From the NCBI GenBank assembly GCA_934668605.1, contig CAKUNY010000032.1:1-16211 (forward strand): 16,211 nucleotides of DNA. Direction: 5' to 3'. Below the pieces are notes generated by a model that was not told the origin of the DNA, searched no databases, and saw only the letters and a list, made by a program, of their open reading frames with translations. The translations under genes were made by a program, and so were the position numbers. This DNA is from an uncultured Oscillospiraceae bacterium. Its GTDB lineage: Bacteria; Bacillota; Clostridia; Oscillospirales; Oscillospiraceae. This document shows positions 7,403 to 13,691 of the stretch, piece by piece (the first letter of the stretch is position 1; every line of letters begins with the position of its first letter).

Positions 7403-8361
7403 CACTCTGCCACCACCCTCGGATCAAGATACATGTAGATGATATCGGTAATAAAACCGCCAATGACGACCATGACGGCCGAAACAAGGAAGCCTCCCAT
7501 AATCACAGGATAGTCGCGTCCGGCAATCGCGTCATAAACCATACGTCCCATGCCGGGCCAGGAGAAAACAGTTTCCGTGAGCAGCGCGCCGCTGAACAGT
7601 GTGCTCAGAGACATACCCGCCTGCGTTACCGTCGGCAGCAATGCGTTGCGGAGTGCAAATTTCCGGTAAACCACACGCTCCGAGTAGCCGATGGCGCGAG
7701 CCGTGTTGATAAAATCCTCCTGCGCAACCTCTACCACGGACGAACGCGCCAGCTTCAGATAGGTCGGAATGCGCACCAGCGAGAGGGTCAGGCATGGCAG
7801 GAACATATGATGCAGACGATCCATAAAGGGACTGAGCGTCGTATTGAAGCTCACCATGCCGGACGTCGGGAACCACTTGAGATCAATGGAAAAAATCAGG
7901 ATCAGCATCATGCCAAGCCAGAAGGTCGGCATGCAGTAAAGGATCATCGAGGCATTGGAGATGATATGATCCTGAACTTTGTTTTCATGCTTTGCGGCCA
8001 CCATGCCAAGCAGCGTGCCAACCACGATCGCGATGACCTCGCTCAGCAGCACCAGAACGAGCGTTACCTTCATCTTCTCGGCAAGCATTGTGCTGACCGG
8101 AAGATTCTTCGTAAAGGAATTTCCGAGATTGCCCTGCAGCGTGTTTTTGATATAGATCAGCAGCTGCCGCCAGAGGGGAAGATCCAGACCGAACTGTGCT
8201 TTCAGCTCCGCAATGTATTCATCTGTCGCCGTTTCGCCTGCAAGGATCGTCGCCGGATCGCCGGGCGCGAGATGGATCAGCAGGAAGCAGATACAGATAA
8301 TTGCCAGAATGACGGGAATCATCTGTAGGATTCTCCTCAGAACATACTTTCCAAATTTCAT
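7402..8361 (-). CDS. dppB: Peptide ABC transporter permease, DppB/OppB type
   Basis: 319 residues. The N-terminus KYVLRRILQMIPVILAII is the typical start of DppB, with helix 1 at about 10-30 followed by LAPGDPA. After a loop with LDLPLW and GNLGNSF come the helices of the permease core: about 98-121, 132-158, 185-205, 244-266 and 288-311. The coupling loop DFINTARAIGYSERVVYRKF..RNALLP (216-243) is a clear EAA motif for the ATPases. It ends with the usual YLDPR. It forms the membrane channel with DppC. Ribosome binding site AAGGAG (8371-8376) is 9 nt upstream. Its ATG overlaps the regulator stop by 4 nt (ATGA), so the regulator is the first gene of the same message. Confidence 0.95.
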   Translation of the reverse strand: MKFGKYVLRRILQMIPVILAIICICFLLIHLAPGDPATILAGETATDEYIAELKAQFGLDLPLWRQLLIYIKNTLQGNLGNSFTKNLPVSTMLAEKMKVTLVLVLLSEVIAIVVGTLLGMVAAKHENKVQDHIISNASMILYCMPTFWLGMMLILIFSIDLKWFPTSGMVSFNTTLSPFMDRLHHMFLPCLTLSLVRIPTYLKLARSSVVEVAQEDFINTARAIGYSERVVYRKFALRNALLPTVTQAGMSLSTLFSGALLTETVFSWPGMGRMVYDAIAGRDYPVIMGGFLVSAVMVVIGGFITDIIYMYLDPRVVAE

Positions 8362-9014
8362 TTTTCAGAGCTCCTTCCCTTCGTTTGCGTCAGAGGTATC
8401 AGTTCCTCTTTCATATACAGCCGGATATGCTGTGCGGCATGCATCTGTGCCGCTTCCGCGTCTCCGGCAACAAGCGCCTCAAAGATCCGCTGATGACCCT
8501 CCATTGATTTTTTCATCCCGCTGACCGTCCGCCACGAGAGCACGCGGAACGCCGCCGTCCGATCAAGCATCTTCTGTACGTACTGTACCGCGACCTTATT
8601 GGGACAGCGTTCATACAAAATTGCGTGGAAGCTCACGTTTTCCGTTGCAAAGCCGACTGTATCGCCGGTATCGATGCACATATTCATCCGCTCCAGACAG
8701 CCGCGGAGCTGCGCGACCGTTTCCGGATTGATATGCTCTACACTCTGCGCCGTAACAAAAGCCTCCAGCACGCACCGCAGCTCATAAATATTTCGGATCT
8801 CCTCCAGGTCGACGTCCGAAATAAACGCCCCCTTGTATGGCTCGATGGTAACAAGCCCCGCAGCCTCCAGCTCTTTCAGCGCTTCGCGGATCGGCGTGCG
8901 GCTGACAAAGAATTTTTCGGAAAGCTCCTCTTCAATCAGCCTCTGCTTCGGCTTATAGATACCGGCGATGATCTCATCGCGCAATGTTTCGGCAATTTCT
9001 TCACTGATCTTCAA
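8358..9014 (-). CDS. GntR-family transcriptional regulator, FadR/FCD subfamily
   Basis: About 218 residues from the TTG start, or 222 from a GTG at 9026. The winged helix-turn-helix covers residues 5-70 (numbering from the GTG): LRDEIIAGIYKPKQRL, SEKFFVSRTPIREALKELEAAGLV, then a wing around PYKGAFIS. The C-terminal FCD effector domain has the usual metal ligands N130/H134 (NVSFH), H178 (EGHQRIF) and H200 (AAQHI), so it probably binds a metal plus a small carboxylate. I prefer TTG 9014 because GGTGGAGG (9020-9027) lies 5 nt upstream of it, and the GTG falls inside that site. First gene of the transporter operon, overlapping dppB by 4 nt; a palindrome over the operon's -10 suggests autoregulation. 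Effector is unknown; a peptide breakdown product is a reasonable guess. Confidence 0.92.
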   Translation of the reverse strand: MKISEEIAETLRDEIIAGIYKPKQRLIEEELSEKFFVSRTPIREALKELEAAGLVTIEPYKGAFISDVDLEEIRNIYELRCVLEAFVTAQSVEHINPETVAQLRGCLERMNMCIDTGDTVGFATENVSFHAILYERCPNKVAVQYVQKMLDRTAAFRVLSWRTVSGMKKSMEGHQRIFEALVAGDAEAAQMHAAQHIRLYMKEELIPLTQTKGRSSEK

Positions 9015-9061
9015 GGTAACCTCCACCTTCTATTCCGGCACCGCAATTAAGCAGGCAAGTA

Positions 9062-9091
9062 TTTTGTGTACAAAACTGTATACAATTTTGT
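9062..9091. promoter_or_regulatory. Candidate GntR operator: overlapping inverted repeats over the -10
   Basis: A 22-bp palindrome spans 9070-9091, with centre TGTATACA (9077-9084) and outer arms ACAAAA / TTTTGT; 10 of 11 base pairs match. A second inverted repeat TTTTGT-gt-ACAAAA (9062-9075) shares the left arm, so the region reads TTTTGT, ACAAAA, TTTTGT in series. FadR-type GntR proteins bind TTGTATACAA-like palindromes, and this one covers the operon's own -10, as expected for autorepression. A further short palindrome TTTGCGCAAA lies at 9109-9118, just upstream of the -35. Confidence 0.6.
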
Positions 9092-9103
9092 GTTTCCTGT
9101 CAA
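9077..9103 (-). promoter_or_regulatory. Promoter of the GntR-dpp operon
   Basis: On the minus strand a perfect -35 TTGACA (9098-9103) is followed after 15 nt by TATACA (9077-9082). A slightly displaced TACAGT would give a 17-nt spacing. The expected transcript start is near 9070, about 55 nt before the regulator start codon. The -10 lies inside the palindrome at 9070-9091. The 15-nt spacing is short, which would suit a promoter that needs little basal activity. Confidence 0.65.
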
Positions 9104-9135
9104 TACACTTTGCGCAAATAAAGTAAAAAAAGCAG

Positions 9136-9144
9136 GATTGTATT
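9136..9144 (-). repeat. AATACAATC box, extra copy upstream of the GntR operon promoter
   Basis: The 9-mer AATACAATC on the minus strand, 32 nt upstream of the TTGACA at 9098-9103. No -10 stands at the 18-nt distance seen for the two promoter copies. Its orientation is the same as the operon. An activator or accessory repressor site is possible. Confidence 0.4.
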
Positions 9145-9222
9145 AACCATCCGTCAAGATTGCCCTCACTTTTGATAGTTTTTTACAAATATCGCATATA
9201 CTATTTGTTCCAAATAAACAAA

Positions 9223-9251
9223 AATCTGCCTGTACCGCGTACAGGCAGATT
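9223..9251 (-). terminator. Rho-independent terminator of the ridA-like gene
   Basis: Perfect 12-bp stem: AATCTGCCTGTA (9223-9234), loop CCGCG, TACAGGCAGATT (9240-9251). Read on the minus strand it is followed by TTTGTTTATTT. It lies 44 nt after the stop of the RidA-like gene and separates that gene from the GntR operon promoter, so the two units are transcribed independently in the same direction. Confidence 0.87.
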
Positions 9252-9255
9252 CTAA

Positions 9256-9264
9256 GATTGTATT
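9256..9264 (-). repeat. AATACAATC box, extra copy next to the ridA-like terminator
   Basis: Exact 9-mer on the minus strand in the 3' untranslated region of the ridA-like gene, immediately before its terminator. It is not followed by a -10. It may be a chance copy in AT-rich DNA, or an auxiliary site. Confidence 0.3.
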
Positions 9265-9295
9265 TTTTACTGATTTATTTTTTCAAGGAAGGCAA

Positions 9296-9643
9296 TTATC
9301 GCACTGCCGCTGTCAGAACGACCTCGACCAGAATCGGCTCCCGGCCAAGCTTACTCACCGCAAGATATCGCGCAGGCGCCGTGTCCCGGTTGATCCACTG
9401 ATCCCAGACTTCGTTGAATGCGGCGACATCCGCCTGATCCCGGACAAAAACCTCCGCGCGCAGGATATGATCCCGGTCAGAACCGTGCGCTTGCAGCATC
9501 GCATCCGCCTTTTTCAGCACACCTTCCGCCTGCTGGCGCATGGTGTCGCCCGCGTCTGTGTCCGTCAGACCGGATAAAAACAGCAATCCGTTCCATGAAA
9601 CCACATCGTGATACCGCAATCCTTGTCCAAAGCGTTCAATCAT
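9296..9643 (-). CDS. RidA/YjgF/UK114-family enamine/imine deaminase-like protein
   Basis: 115 residues, the usual size of the trimeric RidA fold. It has WNGLLFLSGLT in the N-terminal strand pair, AEGVLKKADAMLQAHGSDRDHILRAEVFVRD (about 39-69), and NRDTAPARYLAVSKL in which R92 matches the catalytic arginine of active RidA. VEVVLTA follows at the C-terminus, with the acidic residue of the active-site pocket. RidA hydrolyses reactive enamines/imines such as 2-aminoacrylate formed by PLP enzymes. Retention of the arginine suggests activity, but several Rid subgroups exist and the exact substrate is unknown. The start at 9643 is chosen because GGGAGG (9651-9656) lies 7 nt upstream; a nearby ATG at 9658 is upstream of that site. 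It is divergent from the S9 peptidase gene and has its own promoter and terminator. Confidence 0.88.
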   Translation of the reverse strand: MIERFGQGLRYHDVVSWNGLLFLSGLTDTDAGDTMRQQAEGVLKKADAMLQAHGSDRDHILRAEVFVRDQADVAAFNEVWDQWINRDTAPARYLAVSKLGREPILVEVVLTAAVR

Positions 9644-9689
9644 ATGCTTTCCTCCCATATTGACAGTTTTCGCAACCGCGAACTTTTTT

Positions 9690-9722
9690 AGTATAGCATA
9701 TAAAAAAGCTCAGGATTGTATT
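9690..9722 (-). promoter_or_regulatory. Promoter of the ridA-like gene with AATACAATC box
   Basis: Minus-strand extended -10 TGC-TATACT (hexamer at 9690-9695), with a transcript start expected near 9683. No TTGACA-like -35 is present. In its place the box AATACAATC (9714-9722, minus) ends exactly 18 nt upstream of the -10. The -10 is also bracketed by a perfect 8-bp inverted repeat CTTTTTTA (9683-9690) / TAAAAAAG (9701-9708), a possible operator. Confidence 0.6.
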
Positions 9723-9830
9723 TTTTTGCTCCGCACAATTCCTATTATTTCCTTTTCCTGTTTTCTGATGAAAAACACCCAGAAAAATGGTCTGCCCCGA
9801 ACCGGTGCATGTTCCGGCTGCAAAAGACGA

Positions 9831-9863
9831 AATACAATCGCTGTCTGTGCGCTCTGATATAAT
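9831..9863 (+). promoter_or_regulatory. Promoter of the S9 peptidase gene with AATACAATC box
   Basis: Plus-strand extended -10 TGA-TATAAT (hexamer 9858-9863), without a recognisable -35. The box AATACAATC (9831-9839) ends 18 nt upstream of the -10, the same spacing as in the divergent ridA-like promoter. The ribosome binding site AAGGAAGG (9872-9879) follows, 10 nt before the ATG at 9890, so the leader is only about 20 nt. Confidence 0.65.
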
Positions 9864-9889
9864 GCATTTGAAAGGAAGGTGCTGTAACA

Positions 9890-11809
9890 ATGAAGCAAAC
9901 ACCCGTTGCAATTCAAGATTTCATGGCACTGCATTATCTCAGCGACCCGCGCTTTTCGCCGGACGGCAATAAGATCGCCTACCTTGTGACCGAAATAAGC
10001 CAGGCGGAAAACGCCTACCGGACAGACCTCTGGGTCTACACCTGTGCAAGCGCCGGCAGCACGCGTCTGACGCAGAGCGGCTGCGTCCGGGATTATTTCT
10101 GGGCGGACGCGGACACGCTCATCATCTGGAAAACAGAACAAGGCAGCACGACAGTCTGCCGGCTCGACGCAGGATCCGCTTCTCTGACGCCGCTGTTCAC
10201 GCTTCCGATCGCAGCCAAAAAAATCCGCCCGCTCTCAGACGGATGCTTTGCCATCACCGCCGTACATGACAGCCAGCCGGAACCGGCGCGGTATCATATT
10301 CTGGACGAAGCACCGTTCAGCAGCAACGGGCAGCACTATACCTCCGGCCGCCGCACCGCGCTGTACGTCTATGAGGCCGCCAGCGGGGATCTGCGCCGTC
10401 TGAGCGACGAGACGGCAGATGTCGACGGCTTTACCTACCGGGCAGGAACGCTGATCTTCCAGGCTACATCATGGCAGAATTATCGTCCCTACCTTTACTC
10501 CCCCGCGTTTTATGCCTACGACGTCAAGCGCCGTGAAACCCGGCCGCTGACAAACGTCGGGCGCATCAACAGCTTTGCGCTATGCTTCTGGAAGGACGAT
10601 TCGCTTCTTTTCAGCGGAATTGAAAATTGTCCCGGAAAGAGCATGGGACAAAACAGCGATTTTTACACGCTGGACACCAGCTCCGGAGAAATCCGCCGTT
10701 TCGCCGATGTCGATATGAAAATCGGCTATGGCGGCACCGGCTCAGACGCAAAATACGGCGGCGGGCAGGGCATCTGCCTCGGTTCTGACGGCGTGTATTT
10801 TCTTTCCCCTGTCATGGACGGAAGCTGCATCAACCGCATGCTCTTTGACGGAAGCATCGAAAAAAACATCACCGAGGAAGACGGCTTTGCCGGATCCATT
10901 GAGAGCTTTGATTTGTCCGGCAGCTCGATCGTATGCGCAAAAATGCCCCGCAGCGGCGTTGTGGAGCTGTACCTCAACGGCAGGCAAATCACGCATTTCA
11001 ATGATGCATACCTGCAAAGCCACGCCATCAGCGCGCCGGAGCTTTTCTCTTTTCCTGCGCGTGACGGTACGATGCTGCACGGCTTCTGCATGAAACCCTA
11101 TGGATACACGCCCGGCCAGCGTTACCCTGCCATCGTGCACATCCACGGCGGACCGAAAACCATATTCGGAGATGTCTTCCATCACGAGATGCAGCTCTGG
11201 GCGAGCAATGGCTTTTTCGTTTTCTACTGCAATCCGCGCGGCTCTGACGGACGCGGCAGGGACTTTGCCGATATCCGCGGCAAATGGGGCACGATCGATT
11301 ATACAGACATTATGGACTTCACAGACGCGGCCTTGCAGCGCTATGCGGATATTGACGCTTCCCGTGTCGGCGTTTGCGGCGGCTCCTACGGTGGGTTTAT
11401 GGTAAACTGGATCATCGGTCATACAAACCGTTTTGCCGCCGCCTGCGCGCAGCGCTCCTTCTCCAATATGATAAACTTCGAGTATCTCAGCGACATCGGT
11501 CTGACCAATATCCGCAGCGAGCATCTCGGTTCCTGCGAACAGGACGTCGATGCGCTCTGGAACGAGTCGCCTCTGAAATATGCGCCGAACTGCAACACCC
11601 CGACGCTTTTCATCCATTCCGACGAAGACTGGCGCTGCCCGCTGCCGGATGCGCTGGAGATGTTCAGCTGCCTCAAACGCGCAGGCTGCCCGGCACGTCT
11701 TTGCCTGTTCCATGGTGAGAACCACGAGCTCTCCCGCAGCGGCCGTCCGGATAACCGCATCACACGCTTACAGGAAATTCTGAACTGGTTCAAAGCGTAT
11801 CTGCAATAA
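9890..11809 (+). CDS. S9-family serine peptidase (acylaminoacyl-peptidase / prolyl oligopeptidase type)
   Basis: 639 residues, the full length for the S9C group. The N-terminal two-thirds is a beta-propeller-type region (about 15-380) with repeated strand motifs such as DPRFSPDGNKIAYLV and SGDLRRLSD. The C-terminal alpha/beta hydrolase (about 390-639) shows the oxyanion segment VHIHGGP (416-422), nucleophile S499 in GVCGGSYGGFM, acid D580 in LFIHSDEDWRCP, and H612 in HGENHELS. It has no signal peptide, so it acts in the cytoplasm on short peptides; the propeller restricts entry to small substrates. Start ATG 9890 follows AAGGAAGG and an extended -10 promoter. Transcribed away from ridA and from the peptide-import operon, it probably trims imported peptides. 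S9C enzymes remove N-acyl or N-terminal residues; which is done here is unknown. Confidence 0.93.
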   Translation: MKQTPVAIQDFMALHYLSDPRFSPDGNKIAYLVTEISQAENAYRTDLWVYTCASAGSTRLTQSGCVRDYFWADADTLIIWKTEQGSTTVCRLDAGSASLTPLFTLPIAAKKIRPLSDGCFAITAVHDSQPEPARYHILDEAPFSSNGQHYTSGRRTALYVYEAASGDLRRLSDETADVDGFTYRAGTLIFQATSWQNYRPYLYSPAFYAYDVKRRETRPLTNVGRINSFALCFWKDDSLLFSGIENCPGKSMGQNSDFYTLDTSSGEIRRFADVDMKIGYGGTGSDAKYGGGQGICLGSDGVYFLSPVMDGSCINRMLFDGSIEKNITEEDGFAGSIESFDLSGSSIVCAKMPRSGVVELYLNGRQITHFNDAYLQSHAISAPELFSFPARDGTMLHGFCMKPYGYTPGQRYPAIVHIHGGPKTIFGDVFHHEMQLWASNGFFVFYCNPRGSDGRGRDFADIRGKWGTIDYTDIMDFTDAALQRYADIDASRVGVCGGSYGGFMVNWIIGHTNRFAAACAQRSFSNMINFEYLSDIGLTNIRSEHLGSCEQDVDALWNESPLKYAPNCNTPTLFIHSDEDWRCPLPDALEMFSCLKRAGCPARLCLFHGENHELSRSGRPDNRITRLQEILNWFKAYLQ

Positions 11810-11831
11810 AGCCCCTCCTACTCGACCCGAC

Positions 11832-11871
11832 AAAAAACGCATTTTGAACAGCCTGTTTTGAACGTATTTTT
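11832..11871 (+). terminator. Possible weak terminator after the S9 peptidase
   Basis: An imperfect inverted repeat 23 nt after the stop. The core is AACAG / CTGTT around 11847-11857 with outer AAAAAACG and CGTATTTTT, ending in five T. It also holds a direct repeat TTTTGAAC (11842-11849 and 11856-11863). The stem is interrupted, so the terminator call is tentative; the strong hairpin at 11929-11960 would act as backup. Confidence 0.35.
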
Positions 11872-11928
11872 CGGCGTCACAAAAAGGCCGCCGCCCTGAT
11901 CGGCAGCGGTGCGCAGCTCGAAATATGG

Positions 11929-11960
11929 AAAACCGCTGCCGGCAAGCCGGCAGCGGTTTT
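11929..11960 (+). terminator. Strong hairpin (terminator-like) upstream of the truncated flavoenzyme
   Basis: Perfect 14-bp stem AAAACCGCTGCCGG (11929-11942), loop CAAG, CCGGCAGCGGTTTT (11947-11960). Both ends carry AAAA/TTTT, so the U tract is inside the stem. An outer stem TGCGCAG (11910-11916) / CTGCGCA (11961-11967) can enclose it. An upstream copy of CGGCAGCGGT (11901-11910) can instead pair with 11932-11941, competing with the main stem. It lies 119 nt after the S9 peptidase stop. Confidence 0.7.
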
Positions 11961-11998
11961 CTGCGCATCTCATTTGAGTTCAGCTGCGAAGGAAATGA

Positions 11999-13492
11999 CA
12001 GTTCCCTGTACTCAGCCAGTTCCTCTCGCCGCTGGAAAACAAGCGCACGGACAAATACGGCGGCAGCGTCGAAAACAGAGCCCGCTTCCCCCTGATGGTA
12101 CTCCAGCGTATCCGCGAGAAGGTCGGAAACGACACGATCATCGAGATCCGCTTCAGCGCGAACGAGATGGTCAAGGGCGGCATCACGCTCGAAGACGCGA
12201 TCAAGACCGTCCAGATTTTGCAGGAGCCCATCGATATTGTCCAGTGCTCCGCCGGTAAGATCAACAACATTACCTCCGACGTGTACATGTTCCCCATGAA
12301 CTACATGCAGCACGGCTGCAACGCCTACCTCGCGCGCGAGATGCGCAAGCACGTTGACGTGCTGGTCGAGACTGTCGGCGGCATCAACGAGCCCGAACAG
12401 GCGGACGGCTTCATTGCCGACGGCACGGCAGATCTCGTTGCTATGGCAAGATCGTTCATCGCCGACCCCAACTGGGGCGAAAAGGCGCGCCTCGGCCATC
12501 CGGAGGACATCCGTCCATGTATCCGCTGCCTGCGCTGCATGAACTACCACTATCCTCCCCACAACCGCGGCACGAGCGAATGTACCGTGAACCCCAGACG
12601 CACCATGCCCATTCCCCTGTCCGAGTCCGAAATGACGCGCGTCCCGTTCCAGCCGAAGAAGGTCGCCGTCGTCGGCGGCGGCCCCGCGGGTATGCAGGCA
12701 GCCTATGAGCTGGCGCGCAAGGGTCACAATGTAACGCTCTATGAAAAGAGTGATGTTCTCGGCGGCCGTCTTTCTTTTGCCGATCACGTCTCGTTCAAGC
12801 AGGATATCCGCCGCTACCGGCAGTATCTTGAGACGCAGATGGAGAAGTTCGACAACATTACCGTCAAGCTCAGCTCCGCCGTTACCCCGCAGGAGCTTGC
12901 GGCGCTGGACTATGACGCGGTCGTCGTTGCCGCGGGCGCTGCACCCTTCATCCCGCCCATTTCCGGCGCGGACAGGAAAAACGTCTTCCATGCCTGCGAT
13001 GTCTTCGGCCATGAGGACAAGCTCGGCGAGAAGGTCATCGTCGTCGGCGGCGGCTTCGTCGGCTGCGAGATGGCAGTGCATTTACAGGGCAAGGGCAAGC
13101 ACGTCGACGTCGTTGAGGTGCGGGACGAACTGATGGCCGACAGCAAGGATCTTCCGAAGGAGCGCTTCTTGACGCTGTTCTACATGGAGCACGAATACAC
13201 CGGCGAAAACGTCATTCTCTCCGAGGCGAAGACGACCGACCGCGTGCGCTCGTTCCTGAACACGCAGTGCGTGGAGATCACCGACAAGGGCGTCGTCGTC
13301 AGCAAGGACGGCGAAAAGCAGCTGCTGGAGGCCGACTCCGTTATCATGGCAACCGGCTTCCGCCCGGACAAGACGCTCAAGGAGCAGTTTGAGGGCTGCG
13401 CGCCCACGGTTCTGTTCATCGGCGACTGCGACCATGTCGGCAGCCTCTGGAACACCTCGCGCGGCGGCTACGCTGCGGCGCTCAAGATCTGA
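11999..13492 (+). pseudogene. 5'-truncated NADH:flavin oxidoreductase / enoate reductase-type (FMN, 4Fe-4S, FAD) gene
   Basis: The homologous frame begins abruptly after an in-frame TGA (11996-11998) and enters the middle of an Old Yellow Enzyme barrel: LSQFLSPLENKRTDKYGGS-ENRARF, a family hallmark normally about 170-190 residues into the protein. No ATG, GTG or TTG lies before the ATG at 12095, which has no ribosome binding site. About 497 residues remain of the usual 640-670. Using the ATG at 12095 as residue 1, the rest is intact. There is a cluster motif C142-x2-C145-x2-C148-x14-C163 followed by VNP, an FAD-binding GGGPAGMQAAYEL (194-206), a second nucleotide fold VIVVGGGFVGCE (314-325), and the C-terminal ATGFRPD..IGDC. 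Full-length relatives reduce alpha,beta-unsaturated acids or CoA esters. The N-terminal FMN/substrate part is missing, so it is probably inactive. A domain-only product from 12095 cannot be excluded. Confidence 0.82.
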
Positions 13493-13614
13493 CCCTTTCA
13501 TACGCCTGCCGCCACCTGCACCGATGCTTTTGCAGGGCGCTTCGATGCCGGGCGCGGCTGTGCGATCGCACGCAAACCGGTGGGTTCCCTCCCGGTTCAG
13601 CGATCCTCTGAACG

Positions 13615-13653
13615 CAAACCGCCTCGAGGGCGAGACATACTCGGGGCGGTTTG
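13615..13653 (+). terminator. Rho-independent terminator after the flavoenzyme remnant
   Basis: Stem of 14 pairs (one G-T): CAAACCGCCTCGAG (13615-13628), an 11-nt loop, CTCGGGGCGGTTTG (13640-13653), followed by TTCTG. It ends the reading from the truncated flavoenzyme 122 nt before and lies 38 nt before the molybdenum hydroxylase start, so that gene should have its own promoter. I see no convincing -35/-10 pair in 13493-13691. The tail is not a pure U run, which lowers the confidence slightly. Confidence 0.65.
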
Positions 13654-13691
13654 TTCTGCGCAAATGCTCTGAAATACGGGAGTTGAATCAT

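Noticed and set aside
7348..8328. 326-codon plus-strand frame rich in His, Gln and Arg
   Set aside because: Antisense to DppB, whose membrane helices and coupling loop are clear. The H/Q/R-rich product is the typical mirror of a hydrophobic membrane protein.
9035..9300. Possible small RNA gene or CRISPR-like repeats from the recurring GATTGTATT units
   Set aside because: The 9-mer copies are irregularly spaced and in both orientations, with no spacers of constant length. Promoter or operator sites explain them better.
11768..13081. 437-codon open frame on the minus strand opposite the flavoenzyme remnant
   Set aside because: The plus strand carries the Fe-S and both nucleotide-binding motifs. 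The antisense product is compositionally odd and overlaps the end of the S9 gene.
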